From Crithidia fasciculata (Eukaryota; Euglenozoa; Kinetoplastea; Trypanosomatida; Trypanosomatidae), in contig CM003429.1 in the NCBI GenBank assembly GCA_000331325.2, positions 713,001 to 777,000 on the forward strand: 64,000 bases of DNA, in the 5' to 3' direction. Shown one piece after another: positions 8,607 through 18,916 of this stretch. The position numbers and the translations under genes were made by a program. Within the stretch, counting starts at the first letter, position 1. Every line of letters starts with the position of its first letter. Below the pieces are notes generated by a model. That model worked only from the letters and a program-made list of their open reading frames with translations, did not search any database and was not told where the DNA came from.

Positions 8607-11600
8607 CTACGCTACTGCGTTCGTCTCCTCACCCGTATCCTCCTCCTCCTCCTCATCCAGAGAGCCCTCAAGACTCTCCGACACGGCACCAGACAACGTC
8701 GCCTTCACCGAGACGTCCAAGAAGTCCTCCGGCTCCACCGCCTGCGACTTCTGCTGCGAGGCGACGAAGCTAAAGTCATTATTCTTGATGGTCAGCATGG
8801 AGCACATGTCTACCCCGCACGACGCCGACACACTCAGCGGCACACTCACCGTCACACCAGGGAAGGTCTTGGGCACGTACTCGTGGACGGAGCTCAAGAT
8901 GCGGCAGGTGTCCTTCACACAAGCCTCGAGCACGTCGACGTGGCAGTCGATCCAGACAGAGTCGTGCACAAAGTTGATGAGGCAGGCGCGATTCTTGTAG
9001 AAGTCCTTCTTGATGAAGTGGCGGAAGAGGCGGCCCACCATCATCTGCGCCAGCTCCGCCCCGTAGCCCTGGATGGGGTAGTTCTTCACGGCTGGCAGGT
9101 TCAGCACGACGTCGCGGGTGCGGAAGCTGAGCCGCAGGCCGGTAGGCATCTCGGCAATGAAGCGCGTCGGCAGCCCGGGGTTGTTGGGCCGCAGCGCCAC
9201 CGCCCGCACGATGCGATGGAACTCAGCAATGCCCGGGTACTCCTCATTCTCCTTCCGGATCGAAGCCTCGAGGTCCTTGACGGCGAGTCCAGTCGTGCGG
9301 TGCAGCAGCGGCACCCCCGCCCCGTAGAGGCGCTGGAAAGAAAACTGCTTCGCCGTCTTGCGCAGCTTCACATACTTGGGGACATCGCGCTTGTAGCCGT
9401 CGTAAATCTCCTTGTAGGGCAGCCCACTGAAGAAGGCCGCCCGCTTCACGTGGAAGTCGACGCCGCTGTTGAGGTCCGTCGAGAGATTCGCGTCGTTGCA
9501 CAGGTTCGCCAACACCACAATCTCGAGCTGGGAGTAGTCCACCTCGACACACCGGCCCTGTGCGCCGAAGCGGGAGACGAAGAGGCGCCGCACCGATGAC
9601 TTGTCGTCTTTTGGGATGTTCTGGCAACTCGGGTGTGCGCTGATCGTGCGCGATGTCGTCGTGGCGGTCATGTCGATGTGCTGATGCACGCAGCCGTCGT
9701 CGTGCAGGATGCCGAGATGGCCGTCGGTGCTTGGCTGCACAAAGGCGGACATATGCCGGTCGAGAAGCTGACGCTGCAGGAGCAGGCTGGCAGGCTTCAC
9801 CCCGTGCGAGCTCAGCGACCGCACCACCGACTCAGAGAAGGGCTTGTTGCGCAGGCTCGCCACCAGCTTCGGGTTTGAGATGTAGTCCTGTGCGATGCCG
9901 GGCAGCCGCAGCTTCAGCGCCTGGCTCTTGCGCTCATTCGCCACGAAGCACCCTTTCGAGGGATACCGCAGCAGCGAGTTGGCGGCGAGGGTGAGCAGTG
10001 CATCGCGCTGCGCCGTCACCTCTTTCCCGGTGAGCCCAAAGGCGTGCAGGAGGACGTACCAGAGCGCCTTGGTGTCCGTCTCGGCGCGGTGCAGCGCCCC
10101 TTCTGGCCGCACATTCAGAGCCTCGATGAGGCTGCTGAGGCGGAGAGACGAGACGAGGGCGTCGCTGACGTGCCGCTCCAGGCGGAAGGCGGTGTGCCGG
10201 GCGGAGGTGTCAGCGCGCAGCGCCTGCAGCAGCGCGAGGGAGTCGCAGAAGAGCACGCCGTCCATCGGCACGTCAGGCGCGTGCACGTCCATGGAGCGCC
10301 GCAAAATGGGCTCATCCACGCCAAACACGTTGTGCCCCACTAACAGCAACACTTCTTTTGGGTTGTAGGAGGCCTTGTCGAGGCGCAGGTACTCGGCAAT
10401 GCTTCGTGCGACGGTCTGCATCGTTGGCGCATCTTTCACAAGGGCGTCTGTGATGTGGTGGATGGCTATGGTGCGCGGCGTGATGGCGCGTCGGGGGTTG
10501 ATGAGGGTGTGGAAGGTCGTGTTTTCTACCGGGTCGAACATGGCGATCTCGATAATCTCGTCCGTCACTGCGTTCAGCCCGGTCGTCTCGACGTCGAAGA
10601 GAACCATGCGGTAGGTTCGGTCCCGCTGCGCATCCTGTGCCTTCATGTGGGCCATAACGCGCTGCGTGACGCGTGAGGCAGTCGGGATGCCGCATTGAGC
10701 GGCGTAGCGCTGCAGGTGCGCGTCGCCCGTCAGCTGCGCAAAGTTGCCGTAGCGGTGACAGAGGTGGACGAGGTTGGACGTCCAGAGCGGGCTCTCGTGC
10801 GCGGTGGCGCCGACGTAGCCGATCTGAATGGTCCCGCCAAAGAAGTAGGCGTGTAGCTGCTGCAAGGAGCGCCAGTCAAAGACACGCTGCATCTCACCGG
10901 GTACCTCCTGTGGGGTGTAGGCGGCGAGGGCGGCGTCGAGCATGCTGGCCGCGTTCTTCAGCGAGGAGGTCTGACGGCCCGCTTCCTCGGCGTCGATGTG
11001 GATTCCCGCCCACTGCATCGCCGCCATCGCCAACAGCGAGTCCATGCGGTGCGCCACGCCGATCAGCTGCGCCTGCTCACACGCCCGCGCGAGCTGCGCC
11101 TGGAATACTTTAACCACAGCTGGTGTGGCCAACAGGAGAAAGCGGCGTTGAAAGGCGAGAGGGAGGCGTTCGTTGGCCGTGCCGACCCGCGACGACGGTG
11201 GAAGAAGCGCACCGTGACGCAGCGCGAGCTCGTGAACGCTGTTGTGGCCTGTTTTGCACCGCTGTGCTTCTAGGAGGTACTCGGCCAGCGTCACACACCA
11301 CACCCGCCCGCCACGCTTTAGGAAGCGCTGCAGCTCGACGTCTTGCCAGAGCAGCAGCACGAAGGCCTTGGCGTCGTGGGCGACCAGCACGTCGTAGTCG
11401 CTGAGGTTTGGCAGGGCAAACTGACCACGACTCTCGTAAACACGCCACGGCTCGATGGTGCGGCCGGTGTGGTCACTCAGGCACGCACTCAGGATGTAGT
11501 TCACCCGCGCCACCGGGTTCATCGGCTGCGCATGAACGAGGTGGTCCGTCGCCACGTAGGACACCGCCAGGTACTTGGTGTAGTGCCGCGCCTCGGCCTT

Positions 11601-12899
11601 CTCGGCAGCGCAGCGCTTCGGGTAGGTGAAGTACTTGGCCCATTGCGATACGCTCTCCGAGGTTGCCATCGTGGCAGACTGCGTTGGCCCCAGCTGCTCC
11701 AGATAGTTGCGCTCCTTCCCGTCTGCCAGCGCCTTCTTCTGGTACGACCGCAGCGTGTCACCAGCGGTGACGTACACCTTGAAGAGAAGATCGGCATCCA
11801 GCCACTTGGTCGACTCCTTCAGCGAGTCCCAGTAGCGCGTCGGGCTGGACTGGTAGACGCTGCGCAGCGCCTCGTTCATCTCCGAGGCAAAAACGACGAC
11901 GCAGCGGTTGCCGCTCTTCGTCACGGCAGCGCGGCAGCGGAAGAGCACTGCGCGGTCGGTGCGGTTGGTGGGCAGGAGAATCATCCGTGTGGAGTGCGTG
12001 TCGAAGAGGCAGGCGAGAACGTCGGAGAGCATTCCTTTTGCGGAGTGGTGGCGCCGCCGCACCGGGTCCCAGAGCGCCACGTTCAGCCCACGCGAGCCGG
12101 CCCGCACGAGGTGGATCACGTAGACATCGAAGCGTGGGAAGACGCAGTCGCTGATCGTGTGCAGCGGGTCGGCCGCCTCGGCTCGACACGCCACCGTGCG
12201 GAGGAAGGCCCAGTGCGCCTGGAACCACCCAAGTGTCAGCGGCGTCGGCGAGACACCGGTGAGTGCGTGTGCGGTCACCTCCCGCGGCGAGGGCGGCTGC
12301 ACCCGCAGCGCGGCACACAGCTCCAGACTGTCCACGTGCAGCACTGGTTGGAGCCCACTGCTGCGGAGCACCGCGCCGAGCTTCTGCAGTGGCCCCTGAA
12401 GCGTGTTGCGCTCCTGCACTGTTTCTACCACCGGGAGCAGGATGAAGTGGGCGGAGCCGTGGGTGTGGGCCACGATGTCGTCTGCCACCCCCCACGCATC
12501 GGCCGAGTCTGCGCCGGCGTCGATGGTGCACACCAGCTGATCAGCTGCAGCTGAATAGATAGAGAAGACTTTGGACTTGAAGTTGTAGCCGACGAGGAGA
12601 ATAGGAGCGTCGGCAGAGCGTGCGTACTCGCGGCGCTGTTCCTGCACCGTGAGCGTGGCGTCCTGCGTGGTGAGCTCCGCCTGTACGGCGGCGAAGTGGT
12701 CGCGCGCGCTGTGCTCGATGCCGCTGTCGAGGGAGATTGGGATGTGGAAAAACTCGGCGTAGTCGGCAGCTGCGTCGGCAGGTGGACGCTTTCCTTTCAG
12801 CAACGCTGTCTGAGCCTTGACGAGGGACTGCATGGTGCAGCTGCTACGCAGGGGCCTGCCGAGGACATGCTGCCATCTCACTCCGAGGAGGCGCCGCAT
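8607..12899 (-). CDS. POLIB: mitochondrial DNA polymerase I, POLIB-like (family A, with 3'-5' exonuclease)
   Basis: A family A DNA polymerase for kinetoplast DNA replication. The 1430-residue length fits trypanosomatid POLIB, which is about 1400 residues. The N-terminus MRRLLGVRWQHVLGRPLRSS is basic and lacks acids, as expected of a mitochondrial import signal. A DEDDh exonuclease lies at about 763-941: FDVETTG (exo I), GHNVFGVDEP (exo II) and HRAETD (exo III). The polymerase motifs follow: DYSQLE (motif A, about 1120-1125), KLRKTAKQF...RLYG (motif B, about 1178-1192) and VHDS (motif C, about 1310-1313). Motif C normally reads HDE, so Ser replaces Glu here. The C-terminus is acidic. The start is the first ATG after an acceptor at 12917-12918. 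The specific paralogue (B rather than A, C or D) rests on length and exonuclease placement. Confidence 0.9.
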   Translation of the reverse strand: MRRLLGVRWQHVLGRPLRSSCTMQSLVKAQTALLKGKRPPADAAADYAEFFHIPISLDSGIEHSARDHFAAVQAELTTQDATLTVQEQRREYARSADAPILLVGYNFKSKVFSIYSAAADQLVCTIDAGADSADAWGVADDIVAHTHGSAHFILLPVVETVQERNTLQGPLQKLGAVLRSSGLQPVLHVDSLELCAALRVQPPSPREVTAHALTGVSPTPLTLGWFQAHWAFLRTVACRAEAADPLHTISDCVFPRFDVYVIHLVRAGSRGLNVALWDPVRRRHHSAKGMLSDVLACLFDTHSTRMILLPTNRTDRAVLFRCRAAVTKSGNRCVVVFASEMNEALRSVYQSSPTRYWDSLKESTKWLDADLLFKVYVTAGDTLRSYQKKALADGKERNYLEQLGPTQSATMATSESVSQWAKYFTYPKRCAAEKAEARHYTKYLAVSYVATDHLVHAQPMNPVARVNYILSACLSDHTGRTIEPWRVYESRGQFALPNLSDYDVLVAHDAKAFVLLLWQDVELQRFLKRGGRVWCVTLAEYLLEAQRCKTGHNSVHELALRHGALLPPSSRVGTANERLPLAFQRRFLLLATPAVVKVFQAQLARACEQAQLIGVAHRMDSLLAMAAMQWAGIHIDAEEAGRQTSSLKNAASMLDAALAAYTPQEVPGEMQRVFDWRSLQQLHAYFFGGTIQIGYVGATAHESPLWTSNLVHLCHRYGNFAQLTGDAHLQRYAAQCGIPTASRVTQRVMAHMKAQDAQRDRTYRMVLFDVETTGLNAVTDEIIEIAMFDPVENTTFHTLINPRRAITPRTIAIHHITDALVKDAPTMQTVARSIAEYLRLDKASYNPKEVLLLVGHNVFGVDEPILRRSMDVHAPDVPMDGVLFCDSLALLQALRADTSARHTAFRLERHVSDALVSSLRLSSLIEALNVRPEGALHRAETDTKALWYVLLHAFGLTGKEVTAQRDALLTLAANSLLRYPSKGCFVANERKSQALKLRLPGIAQDYISNPKLVASLRNKPFSESVVRSLSSHGVKPASLLLQRQLLDRHMSAFVQPSTDGHLGILHDDGCVHQHIDMTATTTSRTISAHPSCQNIPKDDKSSVRRLFVSRFGAQGRCVEVDYSQLEIVVLANLCNDANLSTDLNSGVDFHVKRAAFFSGLPYKEIYDGYKRDVPKYVKLRKTAKQFSFQRLYGAGVPLLHRTTGLAVKDLEASIRKENEEYPGIAEFHRIVRAVALRPNNPGLPTRFIAEMPTGLRLSFRTRDVVLNLPAVKNYPIQGYGAELAQMMVGRLFRHFIKKDFYKNRACLINFVHDSVWIDCHVDVLEACVKDTCRILSSVHEYVPKTFPGVTVSVPLSVSASCGVDMCSMLTIKNNDFSFVASQQKSQAVEPEDFLDVSVKATLSGAVSESLEGSLDEEEEEDTGEETNAVA

Positions 12900-14677
12900 G
12901 AACAACAACTACACCACTGTAATGTGTGAGAAGAGGAGAAAGAAAAAGAAAAGGTAAGAAGAGCTGTACTGTAGGAGGGGGAGTTATACGCAGCTGTCTA
13001 TCTATGCATCTCCATTGAGACCTATCGCAACAACACTGACTGGGAAGACAAACAAACAAACAAAAATTCAAAAAAAAACCAGACCGAGCTGTCTCCTCTT
13101 TTTCTTCTTTCTGAAGAGAAGAAGAAATATGAAATAGCTGCTGAGTAAAGGAACAGAGTGAAGAAGAGGAGTGGTGAAGAAGAGAGGATGGTAGAGGGGA
13201 GGCTGGATGTGGTGTCACGATGTGTAAACAAAAGCAACAACACTTTTTTTCCTCTTTCAGGTTGCGCGGCTCACTTGGAAAAAAAAAATCTGTTTAAATG
13301 CTCACCTACTTGATAAGGCCGCTTGACGCACACCACACGCATGACAACACGAGGGTCTTCGACACAGCGTGCACTCCCTACTCCAAAGCTTGTTTTTCTT
13401 TTTAATCTCTTATTATTTTTGAGATCTCTTTTTGTTGTATTCACAGGAAAAAAAAGGAAAAAAACAAAGATTATTTTCACTCTCCTCAACGACCGTTGCT
13501 ACAGGAAAAAAACGTTTTTTTTTTATTATAGTGAAACGGGTCGTGTGCAAAATAAAGGGAAAATAAGACGAAAAAAAAATTCACGCTATTTCTTTGTCTC
13601 GTTATACGAAGCGGAGAGAAGATATTAAAATGTCGCACGTTAAGTAGCGTTAAGCTGTTAAAATATAGCCCCTTTTCTCGCTTCAAGCGGGAGAAAAAGG
13701 GAGCATACGTCTCTTCGGCATCTTGGCCACCACCCGCTCTCTCCACCTCCGATCTTCGCAAGCTGCGAATACTACCGAAGGTGGGAGTGAGTGAGAGGAA
13801 CTCACGGAGGAGAAAAAAAGAGATGAAAGATTGCGATGACCGACATCGCAAATTAAAAACAGCAACACCAACTCACACACACACACACAAAAAAAAAAAC
13901 ATCAATAACAAAAAAACGTTCCACGTGCAAACCCGCGAAACCATGCGAGAGACGACACGATTAGAAAATAAAAAGAGCAAAAGAAGGCGATGAAAGTTCA
14001 CACACACACACAAACACATACACAAAAAAAGAGCAAAATACTATTTTTTTTTCGTGTTCTTCACTTCACCGTTAAAAAAGAAAAAAAAAGATAAAGAAAA
14101 CTGCGCCAGCGGAGCTCGGAGAGCGCGTCCGCCCCACTTTACGCCCACACTCGCCAGATAGATTCATCGCGAGGGATGGCTAAGGAGGGGTGTGGGTTGA
14201 AATAAAAATAGAAAGCAATAACAGTATTAATAAAGATAAATAGCATTGGGAAAGGAGACAGCTGCGGCAGTGTGACGCCTGGCAGAGGAGTAGAAAGTAC
14301 AAAATGAGAGAAAAAAAAAGAAGAGGTCGCACAAATAGACAAACAAAAAAAAATAAAGAAAAAAAAAAACACTAGTCGACTTATTACCTCGTAGCTCACT
14401 CGCACACGCGTTGAGCTTTTAACCCTTACTAGCGGACGCCGCCACATCGGGACAACGAAACACGACAAAAGCAAAACAGCAAGTAATGAGGAAGCTCTAC
14501 CTTCTGCAGCTCTCTTCGTTTTGCTATTGTTTATTCCTTCCTGATCAGTAAGTTAATCAGCACAAAAAAAAAAGAAATAAAAAGAGATTAGAAATCATGT
14601 AAGCACACACAAACACACATATGTAAAGTATTAAATGCTCGCACACACGTCAAGCCCTGAAAAAACCTATTTGTTAC
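12900..14677. other. 1.8-kb intergenic spacer
   Basis: Low complexity, with many A runs and short CA repeats near 13874-13888 and 13999-14011. Short open frames occur on both strands but have repetitive composition and no recognisable domain. It holds the POLIB 5' UTR and the 3' UTR of carboxypeptidase A. Confidence 0.6.
12917..12918 (-). promoter_or_regulatory. probable spliced-leader acceptor (AG)
   Basis: Sense strand reads a C/T-rich tract, then CACATTACAG, then 17 bases to the POLIB ATG. Confidence 0.6.
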
Positions 14678-16189
14678 TCAGTCCTCTTTGCGCAGGTAGC
14701 GGCGCTCCAGGTACTCCTTGAAGTACTGCGTGTTCAGCGGCTCACCGGTGGCCTTCTTGATGAGGTCCTCCGTCTCGTACAGGCAGCCGTTGTCCCAGAT
14801 CTTCTCCTTCTGCTTCGCGAAGATCGGCTCCAGGTTGCCGGTGCGGATGCACTTGTCCACGGTGTCCTCGCCGAGCTCCTTCTTGATGGTCGCCATCAGC
14901 TGAGCTGCGAAAATAGAGGCGAGCGAGTAGGTGGGGAAGTGTCCTATAAGCCCCATCGACCAGTGAACGTCCTGCAGACAGCCAAGGTCGTCGCGGCCCT
15001 CCGTCTCAAGGCCCAGGTACTCCTTCATCTTCTCGTTCCAAACACGAGGCACGTCCTCGGCCTCCATGCGGCCCTCGATCAGATCGCGCTCCATCTCGTA
15101 GCGCAGCAGGATGTGCAGCGGGTAGCACACCTCGTCAGCGCGGATGCGAATATAGCCGGGCTTTACCACTTGAAAGCTATTACGGAGGTTCTCTACGGTG
15201 AAGGCAGGCTGGTCGCCTAGGTACTCCTTCAGCAGCGGTGAGAGGTACTCGGCGAAGGCGCCGGAGTGGGCCAGCGTTGCTTCCGCGAATCGCGACTGGC
15301 TCTCATGAATTGTCATGGAGCGCGGTGCGCACACCGGCTGACCGAGCATTTCACGCGGGCCGCAGTTCGACTCGTAGCGCGAGTGACCCGTCTCGTGAAT
15401 TGTGGCGAAGAGCGCCTCTGTGTAGTCGCTCTCGTCGTAGTTGGTTGTCACGCGCGAGTCCTCCTTCACCATCCCGGTGAAAGGGTGTGCGGATTCATCC
15501 AGGCGGCCGGCCTCAAAGTCGTAGCCCAGAGTCTTCATGACGTGACGGTTCAACGCCTTCTGCTTCTCTTTTGGAGAAGGCCCTTCCGCAGTCACCACCT
15601 TCAAGCCGGCGTCCTTCTGCGCTGCCAGGATCTTTCGCAGCAGCTCCGGCAGCCACGCCTTCACCTCCGCGAAGATGCGCTCGACTGTTTCGATCGACAT
15701 GCCGCACTCGTACTCGTTGAAAAGCGACTCGTAGAGGGGCTTGCCCGTCGCAACTGATCGCAGCTCCGCCTCCTCGCGCGCAAGCTCCACCATGTCTTTT
15801 AGTACCGGCAGGTACATGGAGAAGTCGTTCGCCTTGCGTGCCGGGGTCCAAACGCTCGCGCCGAGGGCACGCACCTGCGACTTGCGCATGACAAGATCGG
15901 CCGGCAGCATCGACTGCGTGTCATACTGCCGCTGCATTTCTCGGAGATTTGCCCGCTGCACCGGCGTCATCTCAGCGGCGGCGGTGTGCGCCTCGTCCAG
16001 CAGTAGTTCGTTGGACGGAGCAGTCAAGAGCTGAAAGATGAGTGCGTACAGCTCCCCCATGGCAGCGCCACGTGCGGCCGCACCCTTCGGCGGCATATAC
16101 GTCTGTGTATCCCATGCGCCAAGCGCGACCAGGTGGGACAGGTTGTGCACCTTGATCGCGAGACGCTCAAGTTCCTTGTAGGCGTCCAT
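14678..16189 (-). CDS. M32 metallocarboxypeptidase, array copy A
   Basis: A zinc carboxypeptidase of the Taq type (MEROPS M32), which removes C-terminal amino acids and is normally cytosolic in trypanosomatids. It has 503 residues, the usual length. All five family motifs are present: HPF at 235-237, DSRVT at 244-248, the zinc site HETGH at 265-269 with the third ligand Glu296 in HESQ (295-298), IRIRAD at 347-352, and GCLQDVHW at 403-410. It is the most downstream gene of the six in transcription order. Its N-terminal half is clearly different from copies C and D, but its last ~75 codons nearly match B, C and C'. The start is supported by an acceptor at 16224-16225, giving a 34-base 5' UTR. 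Confidence 0.95.
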   Translation of the reverse strand: MDAYKELERLAIKVHNLSHLVALGAWDTQTYMPPKGAAARGAAMGELYALIFQLLTAPSNELLLDEAHTAAAEMTPVQRANLREMQRQYDTQSMLPADLVMRKSQVRALGASVWTPARKANDFSMYLPVLKDMVELAREEAELRSVATGKPLYESLFNEYECGMSIETVERIFAEVKAWLPELLRKILAAQKDAGLKVVTAEGPSPKEKQKALNRHVMKTLGYDFEAGRLDESAHPFTGMVKEDSRVTTNYDESDYTEALFATIHETGHSRYESNCGPREMLGQPVCAPRSMTIHESQSRFAEATLAHSGAFAEYLSPLLKEYLGDQPAFTVENLRNSFQVVKPGYIRIRADEVCYPLHILLRYEMERDLIEGRMEAEDVPRVWNEKMKEYLGLETEGRDDLGCLQDVHWSMGLIGHFPTYSLASIFAAQLMATIKKELGEDTVDKCIRTGNLEPIFAKQKEKIWDNGCLYETEDLIKKATGEPLNTQYFKEYLERRYLRKED

Positions 16190-17252
16190 ATTAGTAAGTC
16201 AACGTGGCAGGTTTTCACGGTTCCTATAAGTAGAAGAGAGAAAGGGAGAGGGCACGTGAGAAAGAATAGGGGTTCACTACTATGAGAACGATGTCGTGGG
16301 TGTGTGCGTGCGGTGCTAGCGACGTGAAGCCAGAGAGAGGGAAAGAAAGAGGGGGAGAGAGAACAAAACAGAGTAGAGCAGCAGTAGCGCACAGAACGTC
16401 AGAACATCCTCAGCCGTCAGGTGACGCGTAAGAAACAATTACGCAGACAATGTTACGTATGATGGTCCAAACAAAGTTCAACCGTACTCCTCACAAAAAG
16501 AAGGGAGATAACTTCGTGCCGCAGTTGAAGGGGCATCGCGTTGAAATTGCGAAAGCATGGCCATTTTTTCCGGCAAATCATGATCAATTGGAAATAAAGT
16601 AAACGCTTTGAGTGCTCTTATTCGATCATAGACTTTTTCATATTTTGGCTTTTCGCGCGATCTTCCTTAAAAATTTGTACAACAACGAGGCGTCCGCTAA
16701 CACAAGGAAGTAATCCTTATCAGAAGGTTAATTAAAACTGCTGAGGAGAAAAAATATAAAAAGAGAAGAAGTAAGAGAAGTCCGTGGCTTTATCGCACTG
16801 AAAAAAAAAAAGCCTATTGTCCGATACAGGAAAATTAATTAGGGAGAAAGTGAGCCAAGATTGCCACGTTTGCCGTTCTCCGCGGCTGGTGTTTGTGTGA
16901 GCGGTGTTTATTCTGCCGCACCGGCTCTTCGCATTGACACAACACTCGCTTCCGATGTCAGCGCAGACACACAAAAAAAAAATAGAATAAAATAACTCAC
17001 AACGCTCATTTTCATGAGAAAAAATGAGAGAAAAAGAGAATAAAGAAGGTAAGAAGGAGCATAGACGTGTTGGGGGTCGATAGAGATAAGCGCTACCGTA
17101 AAGTCCAAAAGAAAACACACACACACACTCAAAATAAAGAAAAACACCAACGCGTATTAGACACGATAATTATGCAGCACTCGTTACATTCAGTGCGAAT
17201 GAGCTCGACTCGCAGCACTCACACGCACATGCAGAAAGAGAGGGCAGTATGC
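16190..17252. other. spacer between carboxypeptidase copies A and B
   Basis: AT-rich and purine-rich on the + strand, with no coding signal. It includes the 5' UTR and pyrimidine tract of copy A and the 3' flank of copy B. Next to the copy B stop it shares about 40 bases of similarity with the 3' flank of copy C. Confidence 0.6.
16224..16225 (-). promoter_or_regulatory. probable spliced-leader acceptor (AG)
   Basis: Sense strand: CCCTCTCCCTTTCTCTC, then TTCTACTTATAG, then a 34-base UTR before copy A. Confidence 0.65.
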
Positions 17253-18764
17253 TTAATCTTCCTTGCGCAGGTAGCGGCGCTCCAGGTACTCCTTGAAGTA
17301 CTGCGTGTTCAGCGGCTCACCGGTGGCCTTCTTGATGAGGTCCTCCGTCTCGTACAGGCAGCCGTTGTCCCAAATCTTCTCCTTCTGCTTCGCAAAGATC
17401 GGCTCCAGGTTGCCGGTGCGGATGCACTTGTCCACGGTGTCCTCGCCGAGCTCGTTCTTGATGGTCGCCATCAGCTGCACGGCAAACATGGAGCCGAGCG
17501 AGTAGGTGGGGAAGTAGCCGACGTAGCCCATCGACCAGTGAACGTCCTGCAGGCAGCCGATGTCGTCGCGGCCCTCCGTCTCGAGGCCCAGGTACGCCTT
17601 CATCTTCTCGTTCCACACGCGCGGAATGTCCTCAGCCTCCATGCGGCCCTCAATCAGCGCGCGTTCCATCTCGTAGCGCATAATGACGTGCAACGGGTAG
17701 CACACCTCATCGGCAAAAATGCGGATGTAGCCGGGCTTCACCCGCTGATACGTCTTGCGGAGGTTCTCCACGGTGAAAGCCGGCTGGTCACCCAGATACT
17801 CCTTCAGCAGCGGCGTCACAAACTCGGCAAAGGCGCCAGAGCGGCCAATGCACACCTCCTGAAAGCGCGACTGACTCTCGTGAATGCTTAGAGAACGCGC
17901 ATTGCACACTGGCTGACCAAGCATTTCCTTTGGACCGCAGCCGGTCTCATACCGAGAGTGGCCCGTCTCGTGGATCGTCACAAAGAGCGCCTTGGTGTAG
18001 TCGGCTTCGTGGTACTTCGTTGTCACGCGGTTGTCCTCTTTCGTCATACCAGTAAAGGGGTGTGGAACCTCATCCAGACGGCCAGCCTCGAAGTCGTAGC
18101 CCCACACCTTCATGACGTGACGGTTGAGCGCATCTTGCTTGCCCGTCGGGAAGGGACCCTCCGCCTCGACTACCTCCAAGCCGGCGTCCTTCTGCGCTGC
18201 CAGGATCTTCTGCAGCAGCTCCGGCAGCCACGCCTTCACCTCACCAAAGACGCGATCAACTGTTTCGATCGACATGCCGCACTCGTACTCGTTGAAGAGC
18301 GACTCATAAAGGGGCTTGCCGGTGGCTGCAGAGCGGTGCTGCGCTTCCTCACGCGCCAGTGCGATCATCTCCTTCAGTGCTGGCAGGTACATGGAGAAGT
18401 CACTCTGCGCACGCGCCTTGGCCCAGACGTTCGCGCCGGTAGCGCACAGCTTCGACTTGCGGCGCACAAAGTCGGCCGGCAACATCGACTGCGTGTCGTA
18501 CTGCCGCTGCATCTCTCGGAGGTTCGCCTGCTGCACCGGGCTGAGCTCCGACTTGACTGTCTGCGCCGCGTCCAGCAGCGCCTTGGTGGAGGGAGCGGTG
18601 AGGGTTTGGAAGATGTGGGAGGAGAGCTCCCCCATGGCAGCGCCACGTGCGGCCGCACCCTTCGGCGGCATCTTCGCCTGTGTGTCCCATGAGCCGAGGG
18701 CAAGGAGGTGGGACAGGTTGTACACCTTCTTGAACTGTGCCTCGAGCTCCTTGTAAGCTTCCAT
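17253..18764 (-). CDS. M32 metallocarboxypeptidase, array copy B
   Basis: A second full-length M32 enzyme of 503 residues, closest in sequence to copy A. Motifs are intact: HPF (235-237), DNRVT, HETGH (265-269), HESQ with the zinc-binding Glu, IRIFAD and GCLQDVHW. In the start region MEAYKELEAQFKKVYNLSHL aligns with copy A. An open frame runs on upstream of the chosen ATG (18762-18764), but it is spacer-like and lies before the acceptor at 18803-18804. The last ~75 codons are almost identical to A, C and C' even at synonymous positions. The short 3' flank (TTAAGCATA... in sense) is also shared with copy C, so B and C probably arose by duplication including their UTR starts. Confidence 0.95.
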   Translation of the reverse strand: MEAYKELEAQFKKVYNLSHLLALGSWDTQAKMPPKGAAARGAAMGELSSHIFQTLTAPSTKALLDAAQTVKSELSPVQQANLREMQRQYDTQSMLPADFVRRKSKLCATGANVWAKARAQSDFSMYLPALKEMIALAREEAQHRSAATGKPLYESLFNEYECGMSIETVDRVFGEVKAWLPELLQKILAAQKDAGLEVVEAEGPFPTGKQDALNRHVMKVWGYDFEAGRLDEVPHPFTGMTKEDNRVTTKYHEADYTKALFVTIHETGHSRYETGCGPKEMLGQPVCNARSLSIHESQSRFQEVCIGRSGAFAEFVTPLLKEYLGDQPAFTVENLRKTYQRVKPGYIRIFADEVCYPLHVIMRYEMERALIEGRMEAEDIPRVWNEKMKAYLGLETEGRDDIGCLQDVHWSMGYVGYFPTYSLGSMFAVQLMATIKNELGEDTVDKCIRTGNLEPIFAKQKEKIWDNGCLYETEDLIKKATGEPLNTQYFKEYLERRYLRKED

Positions 18765-18802
18765 TGCGATGGGCGAATGGGCTGCCGTTGTTGGGGGCAC
18801 TT

Positions 18803-18804
18803 CT
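18803..18804 (-). promoter_or_regulatory. probable spliced-leader acceptor (AG)
   Basis: Sense strand: CGCTCTCTTCCGCTAG, then a 38-base UTR before copy B. Confidence 0.6.
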
Positions 18805-18896
18805 AGCGGAAGAGAGCGCGTGTTGAGATGAGAGGTGCGATATGAATGAGTTAGCGGAGGCGAGCGTGAGGTACTAACAGCGTGCACAGATGGAAG

Positions 18897-18916
18897 ATAA
18901 TAATAATAATAATAAT
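18897..18916. repeat. (TAA)n trinucleotide microsatellite
   Basis: About six to seven tandem ATA/TAA units in the 5' flank of copy B. Similar short tracts lie upstream of several other genes in the window. Confidence 0.85.

Noticed and set aside
11343-12554. A 403-codon open frame on the + strand within the DNA polymerase gene
   Set aside because: Antisense to a recognisable POLIB; composition (Arg/His/Val-rich) is that of a mirror frame and there is no motif.
12897-12908. Start of POLIB three codons upstream
   Set aside because: The codon there is TTG, not ATG; the ATG at 12897-12899 fits the presequence and acceptor.
12900-14677. Possible degenerate retroposon (SIDER-like) next to the array
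   Set aside because: Only A runs and short CA repeats are seen; no signature, poly-A tail with target duplication or coding remnant could be identified by eye.
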